Source of the DNA: JAVBLV01 sp031553195
GTDB taxonomy: Bacteria > Bacteroidota > Bacteroidia > Bacteroidales > P3
Assembly: GCA_031553195.1 (NCBI GenBank)
Contig: JAVBLV010000026.1
Span: 1-64,000 of the forward strand
DNA: 64,000 bases
Direction of reading: 5' to 3'
Below the pieces are notes generated by a model. The model saw nothing but the letters and a program-made list of their open reading frames with translations. It ran no database searches and was not told the DNA's origin. The translations under genes and the position numbers were made by a program. Shown piece after piece: positions 35,630-44,478 of the stretch (positions are counted from its first letter, which is position 1; each line of letters starts with the position of its first letter).

Positions 35630-35637
35630 TATATTTG
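35630..35637 (+). promoter_or_regulatory. -7 promoter box for the small zinc-ribbon gene
   Basis: TATATTTG matches TAnnTTTG. It lies 20 bases before the ATG at 35657 and downstream of a possible in-frame ATG at 35627, which it therefore rules out. Confidence 0.5.
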
Positions 35638-35656
35638 TAAGCAAAAAATATGCATA

Positions 35657-35845
35657 ATGAAAAATAAAGTAGAAACATTCGAATGTCCTGTATGTAAAAT
35701 CATACAAAAATCTGAAGTAATAGAAATAAATGGTTTTGGCAATGTTACTTGTTCTAAATGTTTAAAACATGTATTACTAGCTCCCAAAAATAAAGAACGT
35801 AAGAAAATTCCTAAATCAAATGTTCCTCTAAATTCAATTTCTTAA
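35657..35845 (+). CDS. Small zinc-ribbon protein
   Basis: A 62-aa protein with two CxxC knuckles (CPVC and CSKC) separated by about 20 residues, a minimal zinc ribbon, and a basic C-terminal tail (KNKERKKIPKSN). It may bind nucleic acid or another protein; no closer family is recognised. It is AT-rich and isolated between spacers. ATG 35657 is chosen from the promoter position. Confidence 0.5.
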   Translation: MKNKVETFECPVCKIIQKSEVIEINGFGNVTCSKCLKHVLLAPKNKERKKIPKSNVPLNSIS

Positions 35846-35956
35846 TATCTTCATCTGTATAAGCATATCTTATTAAAGTTTCATCGGGAATAGTTTTAAA
35901 CTGCTTTACAAGTTTTTCGATTTCTTCATTAGTATAATTAGTCAACCAAAATGGGA
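35811..35956 (-). pseudogene. Possible small gene remnant
   Basis: On the minus strand a coding-like stretch reads PFWLTNYTNEEIEKLVKQF then KTIPDETLIRYAYTDEDIKK and stops at 35811. An in-frame TAG lies right before it and no good ATG is present, so it looks like the 3' part of a broken gene. It overlaps the tail of the zinc-ribbon gene convergently. The family is unknown. Confidence 0.3.
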
Positions 35957-35959
35957 TCT

Positions 35960-36165
35960 AGGTATAAATTAAGAAACGCAATTGTCCGGAATTTTAAATA
36001 TAAAACAAGATATCCGAATAGCTAGTATAAACCTCTCTGGTAGAAATGGGGGATCTATATTTTCCATTTTTACCTACATTACAAATCTTGTTGCAATATT
36101 TCTAAATGAGAAGATAAACCCATTCGCTCCAATTTACGAGAAAATAAATCTCAAGCGTTTCTGTT
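35960..36165. other. Spacer downstream of glycosyltransferase
   Basis: AT-rich sequence between the glycosyltransferase stop codon and the small remnant. No gene with coding character is visible on either strand. Confidence 0.4.
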
Positions 36166-37344
36166 TTAACCCTTCATTTTCTTTCCAACAATTATACTTT
36201 CCAAAACAGCATTATACTTATCCCAACTAAATGTTCTGCAAACATATTCATAACCCTTCCGGGCAAGGTTGTTTGAAAAGTTCTTATCGTTTAAAAGTAA
36301 AGATGCCATTTTAGCATATTCTTCCGCAGATTTGGCAATAATGATTTCTTCTTTGTTTTTTGCATGAAGCGCTTTATTGGCCAATTCGGAAGTAATGCAT
36401 GGGATTTGCATTGCCATCGCTTCTAATAACTTGTTTTGAAGCCCCGTTCCTATTTGCATGGGCGCAATAAAAATTTTAGCTTGGGCATAAGAATTTCTCA
36501 TATCTTTTACCCATCCGCTTACAACCACTCGCTTCGATCTTAATGCTAACAAAGAATGATTCGGATTGGCGCCTGCAATAAGAATTTTTGCTTCCGGACG
36601 ATTTTCCCAAATGAAAGGCATAATTTTTTTTACTAAAAACTGGGCGGCATTTACATTCGGCGCATAAGACATATTTCCCGTAAAAACAAAATCAAAATTT
36701 TTCTCAATTTCCGGCATAGGGTGAAAATACGTTGTATCCACTCCATTTGGAACTACATGAATTTCATTTCGTTTCAGATGTTCTATATAGATTCTGTCCG
36801 CTTCGGAAATAATAATCTTTTCATCAAATAAGTCAAAAACAACTCTTTCGTACTTTCTTAGCCGTTTATATTCCAATCGTAATATCGGATATAAATAAAA
36901 CGGCGCTTTTGACGAGCGACGTTCTATATTTTTTGAAAGCGTATCTTGATAATCCAAAATTTTAAAAGTACTGGAATTTTTTGTGTATTCCGTTGTTCGT
37001 ATGAACTGACAATATAACCGGTCGGGATTTATTTTTTGTTCAAACTTGGAGAAACGTTTTTTTGCCCTTTGACTAAAGAAATAGCCGATTTGCAAGGGTA
37101 ACCCTTTAAGAAAAGCAAGAAAAATATTGAATAGAGATTCTAAGAAGAATAACCTGACAACTTGGATTTCTTTGCAATAACCGGATAAGAATTTTATTGC
37201 AGATGCATCGATTCTTTTATGAGTCAGACAAAATAAATATACGTCATGATGTTTCGAAAGGTATTTTATTTGGTTGAATGCACGAAGTTTATCCCCTTTG
37301 GCGAGAGGATAAGGCACCCGTGATAAAACAACCATTATTTTCAT
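36166..37344 (-). CDS. Glycosyltransferase (GT4-like, GT-B fold)
   Basis: A 392-aa GT-B glycosyltransferase. The N-terminal domain starts with KIMVVLSRVPYPLAKGDKLR, the form seen in sugar transferases of the TIGR03087 type, and the C-terminal donor-binding domain carries NGVDTTYFHP, VFTGNMSYAPNVNA and the E-x7-E region in NKLLEAMAMQIPCITSE. It likely builds a surface polysaccharide. It is the downstream member of a pair, 72 bp after another glycosyltransferase; the spacer holds a hairpin leader also found before pheT. Confidence 0.88.
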   Translation of the reverse strand: MKIMVVLSRVPYPLAKGDKLRAFNQIKYLSKHHDVYLFCLTHKRIDASAIKFLSGYCKEIQVVRLFFLESLFNIFLAFLKGLPLQIGYFFSQRAKKRFSKFEQKINPDRLYCQFIRTTEYTKNSSTFKILDYQDTLSKNIERRSSKAPFYLYPILRLEYKRLRKYERVVFDLFDEKIIISEADRIYIEHLKRNEIHVVPNGVDTTYFHPMPEIEKNFDFVFTGNMSYAPNVNAAQFLVKKIMPFIWENRPEAKILIAGANPNHSLLALRSKRVVVSGWVKDMRNSYAQAKIFIAPMQIGTGLQNKLLEAMAMQIPCITSELANKALHAKNKEEIIIAKSAEEYAKMASLLLNDKNFSNNLARKGYEYVCRTFSWDKYNAVLESIIVGKKMKG

Positions 37345-37412
37345 ATATATTTTTTTTATTTGATAGTCTAGTCAGGGCATGACTTAGAGTCACACCCTGA
37401 TTTTTAATCATA
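37345..37412 (-). promoter_or_regulatory. Hairpin leader shared with pheT
   Basis: On the minus strand, an imperfect palindrome (37371-37400, tcaggg...ccctga arms with two mismatches) is followed by gactatcaaataaaaaaa and then the start codon. The same layout and much of the same sequence precede pheT at 50865-50930. Possible roles are mRNA stability, a regulator site or a REP-type element. Confidence 0.5.
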
Positions 37413-37416
37413 TCCG

Positions 37417-38622
37417 TCATTTTCCCTTATGCAAAACCTGCTCATAGAACTTTCGAAGTTGCGACATAATTTTGTTATTATTGTATTCCGTAGAAACAAG
37501 TTCTTGCGCCCTTTCTCCTATTTCTGAGCAGAATTTCTTATTTGTCAAACATTGTTCTATGCAATTTACAAATTCGTCGGGCGTATTTGCTATCAGAATA
37601 TTTTTTTTGTTGGTATAATTAATTCCCTCCGCCCCTATTGTCGTTGTAATTACCGTTTTGCCGACAGACATCGCTTCTATTATTTTTACGCGAATTCCGC
37701 TTCCTGAAAGTAAAGGAACAATATTGATCTGTTTTGAAGCAATAAAATACATGGCATCCGGAATTTCCCCCAATATCTTTACATTCGGATAATCGCTTTT
37801 CAGTAATTCCAATGGCATTTCTCTCCCTGCCAAATAAAGTTTGGCCTGGGGCGAACGAGTATGTACCTTTGTCCATACATTCTTTAAAAACCATTGAATG
37901 CCTTCTATATTAGGAGCCCAATCCATCGATCCGATATGGAACAGCGAATTCTCCTCCTCTTCCACAGACTCGACAAAATCAGGGGTTCCCAAACCAAAAG
38001 GAACTACCGCAATAATTTTTTCACAACCGGCTTTTCTAAAAAAATCGGCATTAGGATTTGATATACATGCAATTCCGTCGTATGTATTTAAATTCCCTAG
38101 CTCATATTGCCGTAAAGAAGCTGCTAGTTTTTTTATGTACCAACGCTTAAAAACATTTTTTGTGCTTTTAGCAATCCGTTCCCAAATAAGATGCTCTACA
38201 TTATGAGAACGTAGAACAACTTTGCATTTGGAATGTTTACGAATTACAGGAACATAGGGCGTTAGGAATAAACTTTCTAAATGTACAATATCATAATTGT
38301 CTTCATGTAATATTTCTATTAACTTTTTTTCAAATTCTTTATTAACAAATCGATTAACATGATATGACTCTCCTGCCAGCAAACAAAATAAAGCCCTAAG
38401 GGGATTTATTTTCAGATTGAAATAAACGCCCTCCAATTGAGTATTTTTAATATATTCTTCCGTAAATTGATTCGGTAAAAACGGATGTTTATGCGAGTAG
38501 GCGGATAACACTTTTACTTTACATCCCATCTTCAACAGGCATTGAGTAATGGAATTCATTGCCATTGTCCCTCCGTCAACCGGCGGATAGGGCGGTTTAT
38601 TGCAAAGTTGTAATATTGTCAT
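37417..38622 (-). CDS. Glycosyltransferase family 4 protein
   Basis: A 401-aa GT-B enzyme with a first domain starting TILQLCNKPPYPPVDGGTMA and a second domain showing SLFHIGSMDWAPNIEGIQW, KLYLAGREMP and the donor-site SGSGIRVKIIEAMSVGKTVI. HSKCKVVLRSHNVEHLIW marks the interdomain acceptor side. It is probably involved in capsule, O-antigen or LPS core assembly. It lies downstream of the LptF/G gene and pairs with a second glycosyltransferase. Confidence 0.88.
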   Translation of the reverse strand: MTILQLCNKPPYPPVDGGTMAMNSITQCLLKMGCKVKVLSAYSHKHPFLPNQFTEEYIKNTQLEGVYFNLKINPLRALFCLLAGESYHVNRFVNKEFEKKLIEILHEDNYDIVHLESLFLTPYVPVIRKHSKCKVVLRSHNVEHLIWERIAKSTKNVFKRWYIKKLAASLRQYELGNLNTYDGIACISNPNADFFRKAGCEKIIAVVPFGLGTPDFVESVEEEENSLFHIGSMDWAPNIEGIQWFLKNVWTKVHTRSPQAKLYLAGREMPLELLKSDYPNVKILGEIPDAMYFIASKQINIVPLLSGSGIRVKIIEAMSVGKTVITTTIGAEGINYTNKKNILIANTPDEFVNCIEQCLTNKKFCSEIGERAQELVSTEYNNNKIMSQLRKFYEQVLHKGK

Positions 38623-38695
38623 TATTCAATCTGTCTCGTTCTCAAATTTAAGTTTCAAAAATCCGAAACCCTTTTATGATATTTCAGGCGAACAA

Positions 38696-40156
38696 TTAAT
38701 TATGATTTCTGCTAAAAAGACTTTTATTCTTCATAAATTTTCCAGATAAAGTATTCCACCGTTTTTTCCAAATTTCCATATCAAATAAAGGCGAATCGCT
38801 CGTTGCTTTCAAAGTTAAGAAAATTCCTAAGATCAGCAAAATATAAGTAGAGCCCCACATTCCAACCCATACATGCATCGCGCCTTCGCGTACCGCTTTT
38901 TCTCCCACCATGGAAAGAATGTAATACAAAACGAAAATTAAAACGGAAGCTACCAATGGAAGCCCTAGTCCCCCTTTTCGTATAATCGATCCAAAAGGAG
39001 CGCCTATTAAAAATAACAGAACGCAAGCCAGGGAAAGGGTAAATTTTTTATGTCTTTCTATCGAATGCCGGTGATAAAACTCTTCGTCCGTTCTTTGAAA
39101 TTGACTGTTATATATCACTTCCTCGTTGGTATTCCTTGCTTCCTGTAAAGCTAAAGAAATAATAATCTTTTTTTCTTGTTGCGACAAACGCTTGAAACTT
39201 TTATAAAAACTTAAAGCGTTGTTTTTAGGCGTTTGCAAAGTATCAATAAAATATTTATCATAATTGGGGAACCTGGAAAAAAGACGTTGCGTCAACATCT
39301 TTCTTTGTTCGCCCAAATTATTCTCCAGAGAATCCTCAATATATTTAAGTTGATGTATGTTAAGCATTTTATAGTGATCTTTATAATTCTCTTCATCTGT
39401 CTTAGTAAAGGCAAAAGAACTCAAGTCGAACCTTCGCGATTGTTCTTTAAAATACAAGCGATTTAATGGTCTTTTAATGTAATTGTTTCCTTGCAGCGCT
39501 TCGGAATAATTATAGCCATTCGACAGATTAAGATATAAAAATCTTTGGTCTTGAGTCGTATACATTTTCCCTTTCTTTGCATAGGTTACATTGTTGTTCC
39601 CCATTTGATCGCTATGATCATAGATAAGAACTCCCTTCAGAGAATTTTCCTCTTTTCCCTTTCCCTTCTCTTGAACGCGAATAATGAAATTATCTAATCC
39701 TGCGTAATATTCGTTAGGTTTTATACTCAGCACCGGTTTTTTCTTGGTCACATCAACCAACAGGGTTTTGTATTTGAGGGTAGCATAGGGCATTGCGTAA
39801 TTACTCAGAAAAAAGGCCGAAATTGTAATAAGTACCGATAAAATTGTTAATGGGCGCATAATCCTGCTTAACGAAATGCCGGCGGCTTTCATCGCTACAA
39901 GTTCGTATTTTTCGCCAAAATTGCCCATTGTCATAATAGATGCAAACAAAGTAGCAATAGGCAAAGCCATCGGAATGGAAACCGCCGAAGCATAGAATAA
40001 TAGCTGAAATATAACCCACAGGTCTAATCCCTTTCCTACAAGGTCGTCTATATACTTCCATAGGAATTGCATAAGCAATACAAAAACCGCAAGGAAAAAT
40101 GTAATTGCCAATGGGCCTAAAAAGGAACGTATCAATAACCAATCTAACTTTTTCAC
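38696..40156 (-). CDS. LptF/LptG family LPS-export permease
   Basis: A 486-aa inner-membrane permease of the YjgP/YjgQ family that, with LptB and LptC, pushes LPS to the outer membrane. Three N-terminal TM helices (including FVLLMQFLWKYIDDLVGKG), a large periplasmic beta-jellyroll (about 130-360) and three C-terminal TM helices are evident. It is longer than E. coli LptF/G (~360 aa) because of an inserted charged helical segment around residues 260-350, common in Bacteroidota. GTG is the start codon. It lies 41 bp after rseP in the same operon. Confidence 0.9.
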   Translation of the reverse strand: MKKLDWLLIRSFLGPLAITFFLAVFVLLMQFLWKYIDDLVGKGLDLWVIFQLLFYASAVSIPMALPIATLFASIMTMGNFGEKYELVAMKAAGISLSRIMRPLTILSVLITISAFFLSNYAMPYATLKYKTLLVDVTKKKPVLSIKPNEYYAGLDNFIIRVQEKGKGKEENSLKGVLIYDHSDQMGNNNVTYAKKGKMYTTQDQRFLYLNLSNGYNYSEALQGNNYIKRPLNRLYFKEQSRRFDLSSFAFTKTDEENYKDHYKMLNIHQLKYIEDSLENNLGEQRKMLTQRLFSRFPNYDKYFIDTLQTPKNNALSFYKSFKRLSQQEKKIIISLALQEARNTNEEVIYNSQFQRTDEEFYHRHSIERHKKFTLSLACVLLFLIGAPFGSIIRKGGLGLPLVASVLIFVLYYILSMVGEKAVREGAMHVWVGMWGSTYILLILGIFLTLKATSDSPLFDMEIWKKRWNTLSGKFMKNKSLFSRNHN

Positions 40157-40197
40157 AGGGAAATATTTATTGTTGGCGCTATTTTAATTTATAAAGA

Positions 40198-41583
40198 CTA
40201 ACCTCTAAACAATCTCAGAATATCGTTTCCGTTGGCGAAAACAAGTAATGCCAACAATAGAAGCATTCCCACTGTTTGCGCTCTTTCCAAAAATTTATCG
40301 CTCGGTTTCCTCCCTGTAATCATCTCTACCAGAGTAAACATTACATGCCCCCCATCTAAAGCGGGTATAGGCAAAATATTCATAAATGCCAATACAATGG
40401 ATAGTAAAGCCGTTAAATTCCAGAATCTTTCCCAATCCCATTTTTTAGGAAAAAGACTTCCCATGGCGCCGAACCCGCCGACTTGTTTAGCTCCTTCTTT
40501 TGTGAAAATAAGTTTTAACGACGAAACGTAACGTCCCAATGTTTCTACTCCAAAAGAAATTCCTGCGGGAATAGATTCAAAGAATCCATATTTTGTTACT
40601 TTCGTTTTAAAGATGTCGTAGGGCGATTTAGAGCCAATTCCGACTTTCCCTTCTCCGGAAGTTTGCACCTGAAGCGACATCGGTTCCCCATTTCTGAAAA
40701 AACTAATTGTTACATTTTCATTTTTATGTCCTTGAATTTCTTTAACAAATTCATCGGCAGAAATGGTAGTCGAATCATTTACTCCAACAATACTATCGCC
40801 CATCATCATTCCCGCTTTTTGAGCGGAGGAATTCGAGGCAAATTGTCCTATGACAAAAGGATACCGTGGCTCTGCCAGAACTTTTACATGATTTGCCAAA
40901 AGTTGTTCCCGTAAATCTCCGGACAACGGTATTTCAACAATTTCTTTTCCTCTCTTTACCGTAGCCGTTTGCGCTTTTTTCACAATCAGACCGTCTACGA
41001 CATCCCCCATCTCTTCGACCTCATTTCCATCCACTTTCAATATCAGGTCTCCATTCTGAAATCCGTTCATCAACAGAACTTCGTCATAGTAATAACCCAT
41101 GGAGGCATTTTTAATAGGCAGCGTCTCGGTTCCCCAAACAAATAATATGCCCGAATATATTATTAACGCCAATACAAAATTAGTAAGCACGCCCCCCGAA
41201 ATGATAAGAAGTCGCTGCCACGCTTTTTTTGAACGATATTCCCAGGGTTGAGGCTCGCTTTCTAAGTTTTCGGCCGACTTGGTTTCGTCTATCATACCGG
41301 CAATAGAGCAATATCCGCCCAGAGGAATCCAACCTAAACCCCATTCGGTAGAATCGGGATGTTCTTTCCATTCTTCAGGCGCCGATTTTGAGAAACATGA
41401 AAACCGCCATTTCCCATTGATTCTCTTAGCCCGTACCAATGAAAACCATGGGTTGAAGAATAAATAAAATTTCTCCACTCTGGTTTTAAATAAACGGGCA
41501 AAAAAGAAATGTCCCAACTCATGTAAAAAAATCAAGATAGATAAACTGAGAAGCAATCCCAATATTTGATTTGTAAGTCCCAT
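40198..41583 (-). CDS. rseP: Site-2 zinc metalloprotease RseP
   Basis: Intramembrane protease that cleaves anti-sigma factors and signal-peptide remnants. The zinc site HELGH (21-25, in LIFLHELGHFFFAR) and the C-terminal LDGGH (in PIPALDGGHVMFTLVE) are intact. Two PDZ-like regions lie between them (GNEVEEMGDVVDGLI and SNSSAQKAGMMMGDSIVGV). The length of 461 aa is normal for Bacteroidota. It is encoded 31 bp after dxr, the conserved neighbour order. Confidence 0.95.
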   Translation of the reverse strand: MGLTNQILGLLLSLSILIFLHELGHFFFARLFKTRVEKFYLFFNPWFSLVRAKRINGKWRFSCFSKSAPEEWKEHPDSTEWGLGWIPLGGYCSIAGMIDETKSAENLESEPQPWEYRSKKAWQRLLIISGGVLTNFVLALIIYSGILFVWGTETLPIKNASMGYYYDEVLLMNGFQNGDLILKVDGNEVEEMGDVVDGLIVKKAQTATVKRGKEIVEIPLSGDLREQLLANHVKVLAEPRYPFVIGQFASNSSAQKAGMMMGDSIVGVNDSTTISADEFVKEIQGHKNENVTISFFRNGEPMSLQVQTSGEGKVGIGSKSPYDIFKTKVTKYGFFESIPAGISFGVETLGRYVSSLKLIFTKEGAKQVGGFGAMGSLFPKKWDWERFWNLTALLSIVLAFMNILPIPALDGGHVMFTLVEMITGRKPSDKFLERAQTVGMLLLLALLVFANGNDILRLFRG

Positions 41584-41614
41584 ATTTGCTATTTTTCTGT
41601 ATTTTATAATTAAT

Positions 41615-42796
41615 TTATTGTGTGTAAATCACTGACCTTGCAGTTATTTTATTTATCTTCTCTCTCGTTATTTTCCGGGCTTCCCTATCCGTTTCCAAGT
41701 AATCTTCCAATGCAGGATCTTCTATAAAACAAGTTTCGTGAATAGTTGATTCAATAAGTTCCGGGATTTGTAAGAATGTAATTTCTCCCTGGATGAATGC
41801 TTCCACAGCTATTTCGTTTGCGGCATTCATACTACATGCCCAATTGCCTCCTTTATTCAGGACTTCGTACGCCAACGACAAACACCTGAATGTTTGCAAG
41901 TCGGGTTCTTCAAACGTCAATTGAGAATAATCGGAAAAACGAATTCTCGGGAAACCGGAAATATGCCTTTCCGGATAAGAAAATGCATACTGAATAGGCA
42001 ATCGCATATCCGGCAAACCCATTTGCGCCTTCAAAGAACCATCGCAAAACTGAACCATAGAGTGAATTATAGACTGGGGATGCACGATTACTTCTATTTG
42101 CTCCGCCCGAATATCGAAAAGCCATTTGGCTTCAATGACTTCCAAGCCCTTATTCATTAAAGTAGCCGAATCAATCGTTATTTTTGGGCCCATTGACCAA
42201 TTAGGATGTTTTAGCGCCTCATCTAAGGTTACTTTTTCTAAATATGTCCGGGTTTTTCCCCGGAAAGGGCCTCCCGAAGCGGTAAGATAAATTTTTTCTA
42301 TCGGACTATACTCTCCTACAAGGCACTGAAATATAGCAGAGTGTTCCGAATCTACCGGAATTACCCTCACCTTATTTTCAACTGCTTTTTTAGAGATGAT
42401 ATTACCGGCGACAACCAAGGTTTCTTTATTGGCAAGGGCAATTTCTTTTTTGTATTTGATTGCATTTAATGTCGGTTTCAGGCCGGAGAAACCTACCATA
42501 GCCGTAAGTACCATGTCGATTGTACTCATTTCAACTATTTCTTCGAGAGATTTTTCTCCTGCAAAAATTTTTATATCATAAGAAGAAAGAGCTTCTTTTA
42601 CCTTATGATATTGCGCCGCATCAACAATAACCACTGCATTAGGCTGAAATTCGATAGACTGGCTTATCAACAAATCGGCATTCGAATGGGCGGTGAGCGC
42701 CTCCACTTGGAAGGAATCAACATGTTGACGGATCACGTCAAGGGCCTGCGTGCCGATGGAGCCGGTAGAACCTAAAATGGCAACTCTTTTCTTCAT
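41615..42796 (-). CDS. dxr: 1-deoxy-D-xylulose 5-phosphate reductoisomerase
   Basis: Second step of the MEP isoprenoid pathway (NADPH and divalent metal). The 393-aa protein has the NADPH site ILGSTGSIGTQALDVI at the start, the metal-binding PVDSEHSAIFQCL, the catalytic loop LTASGGPFRG, and HPNWSMGPKITIDSATLMNK. All of these are intact. It lies between the M23 peptidase gene (29 bp upstream) and rseP. Confidence 0.97.
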   Translation of the reverse strand: MKKRVAILGSTGSIGTQALDVIRQHVDSFQVEALTAHSNADLLISQSIEFQPNAVVIVDAAQYHKVKEALSSYDIKIFAGEKSLEEIVEMSTIDMVLTAMVGFSGLKPTLNAIKYKKEIALANKETLVVAGNIISKKAVENKVRVIPVDSEHSAIFQCLVGEYSPIEKIYLTASGGPFRGKTRTYLEKVTLDEALKHPNWSMGPKITIDSATLMNKGLEVIEAKWLFDIRAEQIEVIVHPQSIIHSMVQFCDGSLKAQMGLPDMRLPIQYAFSYPERHISGFPRIRFSDYSQLTFEEPDLQTFRCLSLAYEVLNKGGNWACSMNAANEIAVEAFIQGEITFLQIPELIESTIHETCFIEDPALEDYLETDREARKITREKINKITARSVIYTQ

Positions 42797-42825
42797 CCGT
42801 TATCTATGTTTTTTCCTTTTATTAT

Positions 42826-43749
42826 TTAAAATGAAATATACTCGCGCGGATTCACAGGGTTCCCATTATACCATAACTCAAAATGTAAATGAGGGCCGGA
42901 AGTAAGTTCTCCCGAATTCCCTGTAAATGCAATGGGTTCTCCTGCCCGCACAATATCCCCCGTTTTTTTTAATAACGCAGAATTATGCTTATATACAGAA
43001 ATAATGTTTTGAGGATGTTGTATTGTAATAACATAACCCGATTCAACCGTCCAGTCGGAAAAAACGACCGTTCCGTTTAAAACTGCTTTCACCGATTCAT
43101 TTTGCTTGGTCGCTATATCAATTCCTAAATGCCTCTTGCTAAAATTATACCCATTAATAACTTCTCCTTTCACAGGCGTGAAGAAAAAATAATTCTTCAA
43201 AGGCGTGCTTAAAATCGTATTTTCTTCTACATAATCAGATTGCGATGCATGGGGCAACTCATATTTATCCTGCCCTTCGATTTCCTTCCGTAACAACGAA
43301 TCGGCTTTTGAATGCGAATAAGACGCATCTTTAACGCCTCTGTTCGTATCGGCTATTTTCTTTTGAGAAACAAAATCAACGGAAGGAATATCTTCGCCCG
43401 AGAGAACAATTTTTATATTCTCCAACATTAATCTTTGTTGAGACAACAACATTTGAAGCGAATCTACTTTTGTTGAATTTTCATATGCCTGATGCACCAA
43501 TTCATCACGGGTATAACCGGGTATATACTGACGCAAGGGAGTAAAAGCTATTAATATAGACGTAAGTAAAATCAATCCGATAATACAAACTCCGCCAACA
43601 ATAAATGTATTTAAACCTGATAATTGAAAAGACCACCTCTCTTGGTAAGTCTCGGAATCCATAATAACCAAACGATGCTTATGCTTAAATAAGCGAAAAT
43701 ATTCTTTAAATTGTTCTTTGGTTATTTTTGGCTTAATCTTGAATTTCAT
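42826..43749 (-). CDS. M23-family peptidoglycan endopeptidase
   Basis: A 307-aa membrane-anchored protein: a basic cytoplasmic N-terminus, one TM segment (about 50-70), a short coiled region and a C-terminal LytM/M23 domain. The zinc-ligand motifs HLGIDIATKQ and HLHFELWYNG are intact, so it is likely catalytically active, unlike EnvC-type activators. It is the promoter-proximal gene of the dxr-rseP-lptF operon and probably acts on the cell wall during growth. Confidence 0.9.
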   Translation of the reverse strand: MKFKIKPKITKEQFKEYFRLFKHKHRLVIMDSETYQERWSFQLSGLNTFIVGGVCIIGLILLTSILIAFTPLRQYIPGYTRDELVHQAYENSTKVDSLQMLLSQQRLMLENIKIVLSGEDIPSVDFVSQKKIADTNRGVKDASYSHSKADSLLRKEIEGQDKYELPHASQSDYVEENTILSTPLKNYFFFTPVKGEVINGYNFSKRHLGIDIATKQNESVKAVLNGTVVFSDWTVESGYVITIQHPQNIISVYKHNSALLKKTGDIVRAGEPIAFTGNSGELTSGPHLHFELWYNGNPVNPREYISF

Positions 43750-43904
43750 TTCTCAAACAATAAAGCATGCGTTTTATCTCTTTCATCAAGTTATGGAAAA
43801 CTGATTATGAAATGCCATAAAACATTTGCCTGTAATATGCAAATATCGGAAATTTTTACCATTTAGTATGCGTTCGCTTTATTATTCTCTTTTTCCGGAT
43901 CTTT

Positions 43905-43945
43905 ACAAAAAAGAAAAGGACGCCTAGGCGTCCTTTTCCCTTATG
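43905..43945 (-). terminator. Terminator of the small lipoprotein gene
   Basis: A perfect 26-bp palindrome (gaaaaggacgcc and its complement, 43913-43938) is followed on the minus strand by a T-rich run. It lies 20 bases after the stop codon of the 43958-44155 gene. Confidence 0.85.
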
Positions 43946-43957
43946 CATAATGCAAGA

Positions 43958-44155
43958 TTATTTTTTTTCTGCTTCAGGAGTTTGAGTTGCATCAGTAGCA
44001 ACATTAGCAGTATCCGTAGCTTCAGGAGCTTGTTCTACAACTGTTTCTTCTACAACTGCTTCTTCCACCGGTTGAGGTTCTTCTTTAGGTTGGCTGTTAC
44101 AAGCTGCAAAAGAGAACATAGCGCCAACGGCTAATAAAAACAATACTTTTTTCAT
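43958..44155 (-). CDS. Small acidic lipoprotein
   Basis: A 65-aa predicted lipoprotein with a clean signal (MKKVLFLLAVGAMFSFAAC, Cys19). The mature part is a low-complexity Glu/Val/Pro/Thr stretch (EEPQPVEEAVVEETVVEQAP), probably disordered. A strong promoter box and terminator flank it, so it is likely abundant. Short acidic lipoproteins of this kind are common in Bacteroidales and have no known function. Confidence 0.8.
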   Translation of the reverse strand: MKKVLFLLAVGAMFSFAACNSQPKEEPQPVEEAVVEETVVEQAPEATDTANVATDATQTPEAEKK

Positions 44156-44201
44156 TTCTTTTTCGTTTTAAGCGTAAATAATTTACTTTGATTTCCTTTT
44201 G

Positions 44202-44209
44202 CAAAGGTA
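44202..44209 (-). promoter_or_regulatory. -7 promoter box for the small lipoprotein gene
   Basis: Reads TACCTTTG on the minus strand, a perfect TAnnTTTG match in the same local context as the box at 9100-9107. The leader to the ATG is about 40 nt. Confidence 0.65.
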
Positions 44210-44420
44210 CATTTTTTTCTTTTATATAAAAGTGTGTTCCTTAACTATTTCTAAGAATTTTGTTGATCCCTCATCCCGAGGTGATATTAAAATTATTGCA
44301 AATTAATTATTTACGATGAATTATCAACGAAAATATTTTTGCTCGGCGACTCTATTTTTTTGATATTATTCCTGATTTTGAGTAAAAAAACAATTGTTGA
44401 AAATGGATTTTTCATATTGT

Positions 44421-44453
44421 TTCGAACCTCTTTTCAAAATGCCGTATCTTTGT
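44421..44453 (+). promoter_or_regulatory. Promoter for the flippase gene
   Basis: TATCTTTG at 44446-44453 matches the -7 consensus, with TTTC at 44421-44424 at the proper distance as -33. The ATG follows at 44479. Confidence 0.6.
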
Positions 44454-44478
44454 AACCTCTAAAAACGAGATAAAATCT

